42,649 nt of DNA from Didymodactylos carnosus (GCA_905250885.1 CAJNOQ010000682.1:1-42649), one strand, 5' to 3'; numbered from the stretch's first letter, positions 13,566-27,862 are shown. Notes: generated by a model not told the origin, from the letters alone. A program made the numbers and translations.

Positions 13566-14304
13566 TGTTAGCCTATCGTTTGATTAAAAGTTAATTATAA
13601 TCTCTACGTACAGTTATTTTCAAGAATTTTCTTTTTTTGTAAATTTGGAAGTCATACATAATCAAACAACTTCTTTTACATGTATGTGTTTGAGGTATAT
13701 AAATATTGAAAGTATGTCACAATAGAAATTGAAACGTTTCAAAAAAAAAATTCTGCGGCTTTTTCTCGTATATGACTCTCTCTCTCTCTCTCTTTGCTGA
13801 TGGTATTTTCTTTCTCTGTTCTTTTTTAAGTTAAAAAAAGTGATTATTATAAATTGCGGAGGATATACGTGAGTTCCCTCTCCCCTTAGCAGAACTATTA
13901 ATCATAAAAAAAAATTGAGAAGACAATGTATTTATATATGTATAGATATGCATAATAATAATAATATTCGTGTCTATACCTATAAAACATAATCTTTCAT
14001 GTGTACATTTTTTTTACCTATAATAATGTATATACTAACATATTTACTACTTGAGATCAATCAAAAAAAAATTGTGGCTTCATACGTGAAAAATTTGTGC
14101 ATAGAGAATGACAACACAGGATCAATAAAGTTTTAACTGTTCACTTTTGTTGAAGAACTCATGTTCCTTTTTTTTGTCTGTTATAATTTTAGCAGATAAA
14201 CCAACTAGTTTCAGTAGTTAAAACACACGCTATTTTTTATCACTTGAAAGAGTTTAAAGAGAAGCACTTAATAGAGCTTTCGCCAGTGTACCGAGAAACG
14301 CAGT
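13566..14304. other. Upstream region of the coiled-coil gene
   Basis: It probably holds the promoter and 5' UTR of the minus-strand coiled-coil gene. A short CT microsatellite sits at about 13776-13793. No ORF or RNA gene is supported. Confidence 0.45.
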
Positions 14305-14967
14305 CATATGATCAAACTTACACTTTGTTAAAATTTATTTCGTTTGATTCTTCACTGAAAATTAAGGTGACAAAATTTTTTTAGACCTTAGTATCTCTTC
14401 GGTTTCGAGCTATCCACATTTTTTCTCAAGGCACCAGAAAAATACAACATGTTCTTGCAAAATTTCACTATGTTCCTCTTTTCATTCACAAAAACGAAGC
14501 AGATTTCTGTACTCAGCGTGCAAAAATGCATCGAACAAGGTACATTTCACGTCGTTTCAAAACCTTTTCTTCCGGCTCAAAAACTTCGTCCTTGGCCCCC
14601 CCCCCCCCCTTTTTTTGGTCAACAGGAATTTTTTCTGGAGTGTCAATTTTTCCGCAGCGATATCTTGTCTGGATGTATTCATAACACTGAGATCGTTTTT
14701 GGAAAACACAGCCTATGAAATCACCAATTTCTTAAAAAAATGTTTTAACGCTATCTCGGTTAGCAGAAAATTTTCTAAAAATCGTTTATTTCACAGGCTG
14801 CGTTCTCCAAAAACGATCGCAATGTTATGAATGCCTCCAGACAAGATATTTGTGATACCTTGAGAAAAGTATCGATCTCTCAAAACCGAGGAAGTACTAA
14901 GATCTAAAAAAAATTTCGTTACCTTAGTTTCCTGTGAAGAACCGAACGAAATAGATTTTACCATATG
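14305..14967. repeat. Large imperfect inverted repeat, possible foldback element
   Basis: The left arm starts catatg at 14305 and the right arm ends catatg at 14962-14967; the centre is near 14755. Matching blocks include ttcttcactgaaaattaagg (left) against ttcttcacaggaaactaagg (right, reversed), ttttctcaagg on both arms, atatcttgtctgga on both arms, and gatcgtttttgg followed by cagcct. The left arm carries about 220 extra bases (roughly 14435-14658), including a run of C followed by T near 14596-14617. The open frames in both arms read the same repeat (ILSG.IHN..IVFG) and are not taken as genes. Confidence 0.7.
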
Positions 14968-15312
14968 ATGGCCTGTGAAGGAAATCCTCGATGTCGTTGA
15001 GAAACCTCTCTTAATATTTGGAAAGCATAAAGCAAACGATAGAATATGAAAAAACAAAGATATTAGATGAATTGTGAAACAGGACTTGATGAAATTAGAA
15101 AGTGAATTTTAACATGGCTAGAAGTGTGACATAATTTGATAGACAAACATGTTAAAGAAATCTTTTTTCACTTTCTAATAATATTGAAAAGAGTGCTTTG
15201 CTAAAATAAAATAAGCAACTACAGTCAGCCTATTTCCAAGATCTCTTTAAATTCTATAATTTAAAATATCTAATTTATTTGAAAAACTAATCAAAATTCA
15301 ATTACTCATTTA
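14968..15312. other. Spacer between two repeats
   Basis: AT-rich, with no gene, RNA or repeat recognised. Its last eight bases (15305-15312, ctcattta) are the left target-site duplication of the neighbouring hAT-type element. Confidence 0.5.
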
Positions 15313-15516
15313 CAGGGCTGCCGTTACTGGAGAGAATGGGGGGCGACACCCCTCCAAAAATTAAAAATCCTCGTCATTTTCAGGACGCAATATTTTTTTT
15401 CTTGCGTTCTGTGGAAAAGAAAACCTTGTCTTAATGGAGCAATTGGGGGGCGCCCCCCCCCCCCCGCGGGGGGGGGGGGCCGGGGCCCCGAGGGTGAGAG
15501 TAAAAAAAGAAGAGGN

Positions 15517-15600
<84 letters not shown>

Positions 15601-15658
15601 ACCGCGCCCCACCCCCCCCCCCCCCCCCCGCAGAGGCTGACTGATCGCGACAGCCCTG
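15313..15658. mobile_element. hAT-type MITE with a giant poly-C core
   Basis: The ends are inverted repeats: cagggctgccg on the left and cgacagccctg on the right (reversed cagggctgtcg). They are flanked by an exact 8-base duplication ctcattta at 15305-15312 and 15659-15666. An 8-base target duplication with CAG-starting inverted ends is the hAT superfamily signature. The interior is non-coding and contains a G/C palindrome (about 15446-15492), a single N at 15516 and then 84 consecutive C. The true length of the C-run is uncertain. Gly- or Pro-rich open frames here are artefacts of the homopolymer. Confidence 0.8.
15516..15516. other. Single ambiguous base (N) at the edge of a homopolymer
   Basis: This is the only N I noticed in the window. 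It sits where G/A-rich sequence meets the 84-base C-run. It most likely marks an unresolved read or a polishing failure, so the length of the run should not be trusted. Confidence 0.8.
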
Positions 15659-15666
15659 CTCATTTA

Positions 15667-16560
15667 GAACCAAAATAGCGAAAGCGACATCCACATTTTT
15701 TGACTTCTTGCATTAAAAAAAAGAGCGACGTACATACCGTTTATGAAATGTTGCGAAAGTCTTTGGCTTTATTCTTTTTTTCTCTTCACTTGCAACACTT
15801 GTTTAGCGATCATCTTATTGATATAAGTTTATGTATATAATTAAAATTAAAATGTCAAATCTACAAAAAGAACAGTTTGAAACTATTTACAGTTAAGTGT
15901 TAGTTAAAATTATTCTTGATTTAAGTTTTAATCTTGAACCAGAACGAAATCGAGAACATGAATTCCCATTATATCATTCTGAAACTTAAACTAACACGAA
16001 ATCAATCCGTGCACGAAGCTAGAATCGAACACACGAACTTGATCTTTGCAGGCGCTAAAACGTTAAGGATATTTTCAATTTTTCAAGGAATAAATCATAA
16101 TGGAAATTCGTACTTTCTCTTATCTGTTTTATTAAAAGGATCATAACAGAACAAAACTGTCTATAAAACAAAACGACTGAAAAACACAAGAGAAAAAAAT
16201 AGGCAGCCGCATGTTTGTAATGTTGTTATCTCAGGCATCGTAAGATTTGGATTCATTTGTAGCATGGCATCCGGCACATGAGTGACTGCTCAAAATGGTT
16301 TCATGGATCGCTTTCAATTGGCATAGTGGTAGAAGAAGTAGTAGAAAATTCAATTAACATATAAGTAGTATTTAGTAGTAGAAGCTCTAAAGAAGCATAG
16401 TGCACTACTGATAAAGTTTACAGTATAGTAGCGATGCATTATAACGACAGGATCCCATCAAATACAATCGTGTTAAAAAAACTAACAGTTTATGACGTCT
16501 CAGCTTTTAATTTCTACAGGGATTGCAGCACATCAGATGAGAGTTTGTGCATTTGTCAGC
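15667..16560. other. Intergenic stretch
   Basis: No supported gene. A short inverted match to a tRNA B-box near 16020-16035 was checked and rejected for lack of a T stem. Its last eight bases (ttgtcagc) resemble the sequence just after the next element. Confidence 0.5.
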
Positions 16561-17307
16561 TAGGGACGTTACGAATCCGAATCTACGTTCGAAGTTCGGC
16601 TTCGGACATTTCAAGTTCGAAGATGTTCGATGTCGAAGTGTTCGGCTTTCGAACTCGAACTTAAGTTCGAGTTCGCTTTTGGGTTCGGAAGTACGAGTTC
16701 GACTTTAAATTAACGTTAACGCAGATTACCAGCAAGGTTGGCTAGACAGAAGTCCAGTTTACACATGGTCGGGACCATCCTCCGACGGGACTGGGATTGG
16801 GACCAAAAACGTTTTTTACCAGGACACATCTTCACATCTACGTCATGCAAACTTTATTAATCAACAATTTTCTCCGGCACCACCAAAAGTTTCCGGAACC
16901 AAAACTGAAAAAACTTTCTGGAACCGAGACGGGACTGAAAAACCTTGATCCCGCCCATGTCTAGTCCAGTTTGAGAATTTTTTTCTTCGTCCTTTTAAAC
17001 ACAAATGTACTGTCTTTTTTAACAATTGTGACTCATCTTTTGTGTACACGTGTTCTTAACACATACATATCAAAACAAAATAAATCTATGTTATTCACGC
17101 TTTTGTTTGCAGCAAAAACTGTTTTTTGAGTAAAAGTGCGAAAGTGAAATGAAAACATTAATATGTGCAAAATTCGTGTTTAGGAGAGTATATAATAATT
17201 GTCTGATTATCTACTTTACTTTGTTAAATATTTGACGTCGAACTCGAACTCGAATGTCGAACTTTGCTCGAACCCGAACTTCGAACGTTCGGGTTCGTAA
17301 CATCCCT
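16561..17307. mobile_element. DNA element with TTCGA-rich ends, interrupted by a second MITE
   Basis: The left end reads tagggacgttacgaatccga; the right end, reversed, reads agggatgttacgaacccga. Both ends continue in clusters of ttcgaa, ttcgag and ttcgg words, in inverted orientation, over about 130 bases on the left and 80 on the right. Such subterminal word clusters are known as transposase-binding regions in hAT elements. Flanking 8-mers ttgtcagc and ctgtcaac agree at 6 of 8 positions, consistent with an old 8-base duplication. There is no transposase ORF. It is probably a non-autonomous hAT-like element; the superfamily is less sure than the inverted structure. Confidence 0.65.
16761..16962. 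mobile_element. Nested 202-bp MITE with 10-base target duplication
   Basis: The left end acacatggtcgggacc matches the reversed right end agacatgggcgggatc at 13 of 16 bases. The element is flanked by an exact 10-base duplication agtccagttt at 16751-16760 and 16963-16972. Duplications of 9-10 bases are typical of Mutator-like elements. The interior repeats gggactg and ggaacc words and encodes nothing. It lies wholly inside the 16561-17307 element, so it inserted later. Confidence 0.7.
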
Positions 17308-20300
17308 TCTGTCAACCGGTATTGTTGATCAGTGTCAAAAGAAGCGGTGGATAGTTCGATTTTATTAAAACCTGAAGACGAAAACATACTTTAATACCGT
17401 CTGAGAATTGAGCACCTTTTGTGACGAAAGTATTTTTGAACTATAATAACTCTGCAGCATGTAGTTTTATGAAAGCAGAAAGAAAGACGGTTAACTAACA
17501 GTTTAACAATGCTAATATAGAACGTTAGCCCTTCATGAATCAGCTAGTTTAAGAAGGTCAATTTGACCGAACATACTTGAAATTCTGTTAATACATAATT
17601 ATTTACCCGGGATAGAAAAAAAGGCAAATGAGAAGGACAAGAATTAAGAGACTAAAGTGTTTAATAGATTTTAAGGTTTATAATTGAGATGAGAACTAAA
17701 CTAATATGCATAAATACGATGTCTACGTAGTATACAATGTGACAGTAGTTTAAAAATGGCTATTGCGTATATTTTCTTAAAAAAGGTTAAAACTGGAAGA
17801 AAAATGAATCTTGTCAACAATTATATCTATCGTATTTTCGGAATGTCTATTATGTGTGCACAATTACTTAATACATCTAAACCATGTTCATTCATCTTTC
17901 AACTCATTTAAACACGCTTCATCAATTCATTTTCAAAAAAAAACTTTGAAAATTAATCAAATATGCATCGGTGCTGTGTCTCATAGAGATGATGCGAGTT
18001 GCTTCATTTGATTCATGCCTTATTTAGACTTTCAACTATGATAAGTGTGCATCTCTGTTACGTTTTAATAACTCACGAACAAATTTTAAATCGATGTTAG
18101 ACAAAATAGCTTTAGGCCCAAATCATACATAAAATTCTATTAGTAATAAGTTTTTATTCAGGTGATCATCAAGTTCATAATGTTAATATATTTGAATCAC
18201 TTGTAACTTAATGCTACTAATCTATGACTATTCTTTTCTGTAGAAGAAAAAGGCACGGATCACGTGCAAAGAAAAGAGAGCAGTTTTTAACGTTCTCAAT
18301 GATCATTATTGTTTAGTGAACAAACGAATTTTTTTTCATTCTATAAAGCATTTATTTTAGAAGTATATAAACTCAAAATATAGAATTTTCATTTTGATAA
18401 AACCAAATGTGTCTTTTATTTTTTTGGACGACCGCATTTCTTTTCATTCTTGTATTCTTGATAGATTCTGCAACAGCTTAAAACTGCATCATATTGCCCA
18501 CTGAATATTTACATACATATGTTTTTAGATTGTTTTCACAACTGCACATCTTCAGGATTGTTACCAAACGATTATTTTATATATAATCATCAAACGTAGC
18601 CCGTGGTATCGTGTTATACTGCAGTAATCAAGCACAGTACTCCATAAAAATAAGGAAACGCCTGTAACTCAAGAAGATTGCCAGGAAGATTACAATCTCA
18701 CCTATCATTTCATGTATTCTACACTCTTTCATTTCCCATATATTCCAAGCAAAAGTAATAATATTGTTGAGATCACTCGTGTTGCTTCCCACTTTTATAG
18801 CGCGCTGTAACAACAGCATTCATTTTGATTAAAAGATATAGTATCACTTTAATTATAACAATGCACCATTCAATTGTAATATCAACTAAAGATCAAATTT
18901 TACCTTGATACTGTTACAACAACGTTTTAGAAGACTATGAAAAAAGTGTATCTATTGTTTATTTATCCTTCGTTGAAAACAATAAAAAACTATGATTATG
19001 TATTATCTCATGCTTTAGTAATGAGATTTGTATACAATGAAAAAGATGCATGCAGATGATTCTTCAAACAATGTTGGTTATTGAGAACTTTAAATTATAG
19101 AGAAAACTATTTCCTTGTCTACTATAAAAAATCACCGTCCTCTAACTAGTGAGAAGCTGTGCTCAAAAGAATATTTTTCTAGTTGAATTTGTTTGTTATT
19201 CATTGGAAAAAATTACATATGTCATCTGTTGTATGAATTGTAATATATTTTTTTGTAATTAATTATTGTTTAATATACAATAGCTGAAAGACACGAAGGA
19301 AGATAAACTCTTCTTCATTTTTTTTTCTTAAACTGAATAGAGATGATTCTTTCTGTATCGAATAGTGAAAAATTTCACGTAGAAAAAAATTATCTATTGT
19401 AATTTATTAGAAAATTATAAAAACGGACTGAGATATAAATGGTCGTTTTCTCATCTGCAATAAGTGATATAATATGAATTTTTTTTTTTTCTTCAAAAAA
19501 ATTAACATAAGATCTCAGAATGGTCTATCTAGTTTTCGTATAGAAAAAGTATATTAGAAGAAAGTGACATTTATGAGTAGAAGATGGAAAACATTTTAAC
19601 AAGGACTGTTGAATTTTTAAATTATTCGTGTGTCTTTACCCTGCTATGACTATAAATTATTCTTTTAATTTACTTTTATCATCAAGCTTATCATCAGACT
19701 AAATAGAGAGAGAAACATCAACACATCATTATCGATAAAAAAGAAAAAAACATTCTTTGAGTTCTTTAGGCGATTTGACTTTACCTGTTAAATGAGATAT
19801 AATTTGATGATATATCTTGTTGATATGTGTTAACTTAATTGTATTCTGTTTTGCGAAGAAACTAATCAACGATAATTCTAAGATTATACACCTTATCCAT
19901 TCTCTTTTCTCGAAAAAAACCCATAAAGATTTGAAAGACTGCAAAATAAAACATGAAATGACGATTAAAAATGAATGTTTGAATTAGCTGCTGTTGTTTT
20001 TTTCCAACAAGATCTATATCACTAACTTCAAAAATATCTTAGATCTTAGACTGCACTCCATATTTATTTAACATTAAAAAAAAAAAAATTAAAAGTAAAA
20101 TGTGAAGAGACATTTAAAAAACACAAAAAATAATAATTTTATCGGACTCGACGACTGTGCTATGCACACAATTGCAGGCATATGTCTCTCAAATAAAACA
20201 TGAGATTATAATCAATAATATACTAATTATTAACGTATACAAAATAGAAAAAAAAACGAAAAATAAACTACTTCAACTCATCAACTGCAAATAATTGCGT

Positions 20301-20337
20301 AGTCAATTGGTAGAAAAAAATAACTCATTACAAATGT
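17308..20337. other. Three-kilobase gene-free stretch
   Basis: AT-rich sequence with only short chance ORFs (the longest about 71 codons at 19729-19944 on the minus strand, preceded by an acceptor-like ttttgcag but with no family resemblance). I see no RNA gene, clear repeat or mobile element. The right edge borders the 3' end of the GPR158-like gene. Confidence 0.5.
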
Positions 20338-20342
20338 TTATT
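20337..20342 (-). promoter_or_regulatory. Poly(A) signal overlapping the stop codon of the GPR158-like gene
   Basis: On the minus strand the last codons read ttc aaa taa aca, so AATAAA shares three bases with the TAA at 20340-20338. If used, the whole 3' UTR would be only 10-30 bases. This resembles the arrangement at sufu. Confidence 0.5.
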
Positions 20343-23300
20343 TGAATGTTACACGTTGAGTAGTTACCTCGTTGATCATTACTGGATGATTATCATCATT
20401 TTCATCGGTACTTGTATGACCATGGGGACCTTCATGACTTCCCGTACTATCTTCGGGAGTTTTTGTTGCTTCATGTTCACTTATTTCTTTGTGTGTTGTT
20501 GATTTTGATTCTTTTTCTATACCTCCACCATGTCGTTGAAATGCTTGCATTGAAAATCGACGATTTTTACGTCGTTGTCCACGTTTTGTTAAATGAGGAT
20601 TATCTTTTCTCATTGTCTTTGTTTTAAGTAAATGTAAACTTGTGTATAGACGTTTTAATTCAACCTAAAATATAAAAATTGATGATACAATTACATAAGG
20701 TATAAAGATGCTCCAATAAACTAACTCTGATATCTTCCGGATCCATATCTCGAATATTCAATTCACCAAATTCAACATCACCATTTAACTGTAATTTTGT
20801 GGTAAAATCTGACGGTTCAATACCATCAGGTAAAGAGCGAAATCCTGAAAAAGAATGAATTCATAGAAAAAAAGATTTTAAAAAAAATAAATTGACAAAC
20901 AACTTACTATGATCTCGAGTGGGATGATCATCATTGGAAGGATAGAAGATGTAACATAACTAAAAGAAAAAAATTGAATTGATAAACTGTTTATTATTGT
21001 TTGATAAATTATATTACTTTTGTACAAAATATAAGAACAAGCATACAAGTCACGGTTGCATGACAACGGATAAGTGATAGAATAAATAAAACATCGGGAT
21101 CTGCTGTTGACCATAGACAATCTCTGCAAAATTAAATGAAAAAAAATTGTATAAAATATATATATTGTTTGAACATTTCTTAAAGAAATACCTGATTATG
21201 TGTAATAGTGTAGAAAATATCATTTCGCAAGCAATACTAATTGTAATTAATTTTCTTTCATGATATTCGGATGGTGCTGTTCTTGTACTATAGATAAAAC
21301 GTATTCCAACGCATAAAAAGGTAAATTCAGCTAAAATAACAAAAAATAAAATATATGTTTAAATCATTAGGATAAAATATTAACTATTTACCAATTTGTA
21401 CTAGAAAATCCCACCATCTTGGTCTACATGCTTCAAAATAAAATTTATCTTTTGTTAAACCAGATCCCAATAAATTTCTTTGAAATTCTTTATCACTTGA
21501 ATGATCAATATTTAATAATGTCCAAGCTAATAAGTAACCAATAATAGATATACAAATGAAGAACAATATGCGTAATATATCTTTTTCTTTAACTTGAACA
21601 CAATGAGCTTTTCGAGATTGAAATTCAGCTAACATTCTAGAGTAATGAAGAAAAAACAAACAGTCTTGTATCTGTGTAAATGATATACCATATAACCAAA
21701 TTTCGTTAATTACATACTTATAAACGCGTAATATCAATGTTCCATAAACTATCGTAAAACCCACTTCACGCAACCAAGGCATCAATAAACAAACCACAAC
21801 ATGTGGTTTAAACGAGTCGACAATAACCTGAAATGGTGAATATTAACTATTATTTACAACACTGAAATGATACTACAATGAGATAGGAAACTTTATAACC
21901 ATGAGTATTGTACGAAAAGATGTTAATCTAAGCTATCACTTTTCGAAAGAGTACTCACCGATGCATAAAGTAGTGCCGCACCAAGTAATATTAACTCCAG
22001 TAATATCCACATTGAATGTTTGATAATCTAAACAAAAAGTATACCGTATAACAAATATGTTGTTTTTTTTTGTTGTTTTTTTAACAAGTGAACAACATAT
22101 GAGAATTCTCTTCGATTTTTTTTTATACAACATTAAACATACAATTTACTATTACTCACTTTTGTCTTTCTTTTTTCAAAAACAATGACTGCTAGTACTG
22201 CAATGAAAATAATAAACACTGTTTGTATTCCAACCGTAATATATCTTAAAATTTTATTATATTCGGCTTGACATCCTGATGATTGATTGCATGTACATGT
22301 TTGTAAATCATTTGTTTTATTTGTTTCCAGTTCAAAACCTTTAATGATGAGTGTAAAATTGTCTTTTGATGATGTACATTTACATTCGTATGCACCCAAT
22401 TGAAATCCGTAACCATGTAATTGAATACACTAGATAAAAGAATTTTAGCAGTTAAAATTGATAAATTATTGTGAAAATAATTTACCTACTTCCATATCTT
22501 TATGACATTTATTAGTACCACCAAATGGTACGTTATCCGATGCACATTGATTAATATCAACATTTGAGATGTTTACATATGTTACAAAAAAGTAGCTAAA
22601 ATTAAAAAATTTGAAAGAGTTTGTTCATGATGACATGAGTACAGACAAAATTTGAAAAGTAAATTAAAGAATTGCAAAAATAGTTTCTAAATATAGAGTC
22701 TTTTTAACAGTTTTGATTTGTTGTATGGAGAAAAGATGTATATGCATTATGTATTCAGCTACATTCATTTTTTGTTTTTTTGCTAATTTATTACACCTAG
22801 ACGTACTCGCTATGATGTGCTAACTAGAACTGCTAAGCAGCATATTTGGCAATATTTATCATTACGTATATTTTGTATGTATAAAAGATAGAACTATGCA
22901 AAATCATTTATACAGTCCTTTACAACTATTCAAATAGAAAACATTTGTCAACACAAATATCAAAAAGCACTTTATCCTCTAAGGAAGAAAAAAGACGGTT
23001 TTTCTAATTTGTATATGATAAATAACTAGAGGAAACTAGAAATATAGGATAAACTCAAATATCGACTTCCTGAAAAATAGTGCTTGCTTTTCTCTCTTTT
23101 TATCAAAATATGTCATTTCCAAATATATATATATCACTATAATTCCCTTTTTTTTTTTCTTCGACAACTTTCATAAACGAGTTGTCAATCTATCTATACA
23201 CCACTGTAGGATGCTGTATACTTTATATGAAACACAACTTGATATCTACACTATATACTTCAGTTTCAACAAAAGATTTTGACATTTTCATCGATATTGA

Positions 23301-24687
23301 AACAAAATCAACAAAAACTCTTATCATATTTCACTCTATCTTGTTTTGATAAGTTGTTCACAGATATTTCCCAATAGTTTTAACTGATGAGTTAGATGTC
23401 AGTTGAAATACTATCGATAGATGTCTACTTTTTGATTATTCATTGACACATCTTTCTTCTGTGAACTTCATCACTTAGGATAAAAATGGATTTTCTCAAT
23501 CGTAAGAGTATGATAGGATAATTGCTGTTTGTTTCAATACAAAATGTATTAGTAGCTTTTTTGTTTTTGTTTTCTTTTTTTTTTACAAAAGACAATATCA
23601 TTTTATTATAAGAGTTAAATAATAAACTCTCAAGCACTTACTTCTCTGCTAATGGTAGAATATAAGCCATTAGATATTTTTCATTTTTATTATCACACAA
23701 CACCGGTCCAAGCCACCATCCATCTTTCCATGGTGACCAATTACTTGTTGAATTTTCTCCTGTTGATGAATTTGACGTTGTTAATTTTTTATTATTCCAA
23801 TTTTTAAGTGTTTCATACGCATTGACTGCTCCAAAGTCAAGTAAAATATTAGTTTCTTTTGTTGTTGTGTGAGTAATTTGTTCATCGATATCATCAATAT
23901 CACCGCCATCGACAGATACATACATTCTGTAATAACGAATTGAATTATAATATGTAAATGAAGTGAGTTCATGTGTTGTTATCAGAATTTCTTTTATTTC
24001 TTTAAATTTTGATAATAGTATACGTAATTCATGTCCATATTCTTCATGCAGTCTTGATATTGAAAAATCATTAATCAGACTTGTTGATGTACTTAATTTT
24101 GCTTTCATTTTGAACGCTAATATTTTGACTGATTTTAATTCTTTTATGTACTTTTGTTTAATTAATTCAATAATTTGTTCAGCAGCTGAATTTGACTGTA
24201 GTTTTTGATAATAATCAGTGGGCATGTTTAGTGTACAATCGCGAATATTGGAACTTGTACGATCAGAAAATACTTTACGTATCAATGTCATATACGAATA
24301 TTTATCAATCGATGATGATGTAATACCTCCATCAATATGTTTAAATTGTCGTTTTAATCTTATATATTTTGATGTTAACGTTATATTGGATATAGACAAC
24401 GACGTTGTTGTTGTTGCCGTTGTTAATGATTGACTCGATACACTTATCTTAGTTGAAAATACGCTACCAATTATAACTACGAATAATAAACCGATAATGA
24501 AATGTGAACATATATAGAGTAGATAAAGAAATGCATTTTTCGTATATTTTTGAATTAGAGACGAATGAGACGATTGTCCATCGTCATTTGATCGTTTTAG
24601 ATAGTCGACATAGTGATGATTGTTATATTGAAACGATAATTTCATATAGGAGACATATTTTAATAATTCATGTTGTTCTTCTTTCAT
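20338..24687 (-). CDS. GPR158/GPR179-like orphan class C receptor
   Basis: Eleven exons: 24687-23642, 22595-22490, 22429-22160, 22027-21959, 21827-21718, 21636-21392, 21330-21192, 21123-21018, 20959-20908, 20844-20726, 20664-20338; 862 residues. Vertebrate GPR158 is a Cache-domain receptor, reported to sense glycine, that works with RGS7. Order here: a hydrophobic segment at residues 51-77; a Cache-like ectodomain ending GWWLGPVLCDNKNEKYLM; a Cys-rich region (VDINQC, NKCHKDMECIQ, GFQLGAYECKC); TM1 in exon 3, TM2 in exon 4, TM3 in exon 5 (MPWLREVGF); the intracellular loop LAEFQSRKAHCVQVKEKD; TM4; the CRPRWWD extracellular loop; then TM5-TM7 in exons 6-8. The cytoplasmic tail is short (about 170 residues, with KDNPHLTKRGQRR) and lacks the VCPWE motifs of the vertebrate tail. 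The start was set at the first real ATG (24687), since the codon nine bases upstream is TTG. Intron 1 is 1046 bases. Confidence 0.88.
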
Positions 24688-26268
24688 TATAGCCAATTGT
24701 TTAAATATTATTCGTTCATCGTGCCATTATATTGTTCGCTTTTATTCATATTTGTGCTGTATCGAAGACATACTCGACTAAAATACAAATATATTATTAA
24801 TCTACTCATTTCTAAATTCATAAATAATAACTTATAGAAATGTGTTAAATTTAAATTCTCTTCATTTCTCGTGTACACATAATACAACGAAATTTGCTAG
24901 CCTCATAAAGATACAGGATATTCACTTAGTTTTCTAGAGATTTAATCTTTAATTTCATTTTAAAGTGAGCCTTTTTTTTCACAAAAACTCATGATCACTT
25001 ACATAATGTTTGACAATAACTTTTGCTAAGCTCTCGTTTGAATATCGATTTACCTTTATATTTACATCGATAAATTGTATACATGAAATGTAACTTTTCA
25101 AGAATTGAATATTCTACCTAAATTCTATATAAGTGGTTGCAGAAATCTTAAGAGCACAAAGACGGAAATTAATCACATAGTTTTAATATAAGTTTAATGA
25201 CATGAGTGTATAAATTTTAAGCGATTTTATGAATTTACAATATTAATTTGTTTCCGTATACGGATCAACACAACTCATAAACTATATATATCGTCTGAAG
25301 ATTTTTATTTGAAATAATTTATCCCGATATTAAACATCAGACTTATATAAGCATTTTATCTGAACATAATTTTTGAGGTTAGTTTTTATAATATACAATC
25401 TGTTTCATAAAATCTTAGTTTTTTCATTATCTATTGATTATACTATGAAGATATGCCTTACCAAAATATTAATAGCACAATGAATTTGTTAGATAAATAC
25501 ATACAACAGCACCAAATAAGAGGAATAAGATCAAAAAAGAGATCTTGTTCTGGTTTTTTGTGTTCTCTGTTCTTTTTTTTCCTTGTTGTTTTATATTCAA
25601 TATATAATTTTTGTTCCTATTCAATATTTATGTGTAAATAGAATTATGTATTCGGCTTCTTTTCTCCTTCGTTTTTTTGACTATGTGCTAGCTATTTATT
25701 TCTTTTTATTCTTCTAACATGGTTAACATATATCGGTTTTTGTCTAGAAAAATACGGAAAAAAAAAAAGACGACGATGTATTCTACAACAAAATAATTGA
25801 TCATTTGTTTTTTGACATTTATTTGACTATCTAATGAATATCCATCACTCTTCTTTTTCTACTTCTGCCATCATAATCAACAAAACTCTAATTATTAAGA
25901 GAAGAAAATAAATGTGCACATGTTCATTAAAATATCTGTCTACATTCTAATTATACCACATCATCGGGAGAGAGAGAGAGAGAGAATATTCATGAAAATG
26001 TTGATGATGTTGAACGAGAGGAAAAAATAGAAGAAAAAAATGCGGATTGATCATCTGCTATAATAATACGGGCATAGATATCTTGCAAAACTTTTTTTTT
26101 CAAAAGAAAAAAAAAAATGATAACTTTTTTTCTTTTTGTTTCACGACGATTTGAGAGAGAAAATAAATGGAGAAGAAATTTTGACTCTGATGAAAATGAA
26201 GAGAGATCAAAAAAACGGAAAGAATGAACAAAATAAGAATGTGTGTGTAAGAAAAAGACAACATAAGA

Positions 26269-26292
26269 CATCATCATCATCATCATCATCAT
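26269..26292. repeat. (ATC)n microsatellite
   Basis: About seven consecutive atc units, in a purine-rich low-complexity stretch. Confidence 0.9.
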
Positions 26293-27282
26293 TTATAAGA
26301 AAGCAAAACAGCCATCATTGTGGTAACAGCAGAACTATATCATGGAGTATATATAAGAAAAAGAAGAAAAATACTGATGACAATGACATGATGTCGATAA
26401 CAAATACTTTAATAAGAAATGAAATCTAATACACATCAGATTCTTCTTTTTTTTGCTTTTCTGTATAGACAACAATACTTGGGCAAAAAGGACAAGATAA
26501 AATAATATCCATAATAATGAACCAAAACGCGCGAGTTACACAGTTCTCCTTTTTTTTTTCTCTCTTGTTTTTTGATTGAATAGTCACTCATTTATTTTAG
26601 AAACGCAGTTGTACGATCACACGAATTCACAGTGTAAGATTCATGCAAGGTATTCTGTTCGACATTTGAATAAAAAAAGAAATTTTCAATTAAAATATAA
26701 AATATTCATATAAAATTTGATTATACACTACAAATAATATTACAGATTTAGAACTATAACTACTATTCGTACTCTCGACAATAGACACAAAATATTGATT
26801 AATATTTTTAAAAATAAAATAAAACAAAAGAACATATGTCCACTTTAATATTTCTTCAAAATTGTAGTACATTGTACAAATTTCAATGTGTTCATTCACT
26901 GTTTTTCAAATATACAACTCTGTTGATTTCTCTTCTACTTTACCTTTGTATTTAGAAAAGACTCAATTTTTTGCATGACTCTTATAGCGTTAACTATTAA
27001 CAAAACAAAAATTATCTTATTAGCAGTTATCAGTTAGCGACCGTACGATTTTCATTCATATGTAAAAAAAAAAAAGAAATTTTCTTGACACATATAAAAA
27101 AAAAAGAAAATAAACAATAGAATAAGATTGCCCAAGAGTCTAAATATATTCTATACAATTAGTTCAATGTTTTCCTGTTTAAAAATAGTCAAAACATAAT
27201 TCGAGTCAAACAATGGTTTATTTTTCTGTTAAATTATTTTTGTTTTGTTTTGTATCGTATGTCTATGAATAATTAAACGTAA

Positions 27283-27305
27283 GTATATATATATATATAT
27301 ATATA
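27283..27305. repeat. (TA)n microsatellite
   Basis: About eleven uninterrupted ta units in non-coding DNA. Confidence 0.9.
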
Positions 27306-27862
27306 CACGCATTTTTAACTAAATATTTGTTAGAAAGTATATAACTGGTCTCAGATTTGATGCCTACTTATTCGGATCGATAATAAAAAGAAGAAAAAAA
27401 AATTGTAAAAATACTTACTCAAACAATTTCATTATGAATCTAAAACATATTTATGAACATTGTTTTTTTATTTTATGATCAACAAGAAATTATGTGCATA
27501 ATTATCTTTTAAATAGATGAACATGTATATATATAATAGTTATAACCGATGCTCTCTCTCATTCTACCTAAGAGTTTAAAACTCATTCAAGGTATAGAAG
27601 ATTGAAAGGAATAAAAGGAATTGTTTTTGTTGTTGTAATAGTAATAATAACTAAAAAATGTTTTTTTTTTCTTTCTCGTTTAATGATAGAACAACCTACA
27701 CATACACACGTTTTTTAAACTCTTTTTCTAAGATAGATCTTATAAAGGAGATTATTTTTCTTTTCAAAATACTTCAGTAGGAGAGATTGCGAGGGGTAGG
27801 GCTCTAGCAGCACAGTAACCTTACGCATATACTCGCACACATCATAGATCATAAAACATTTA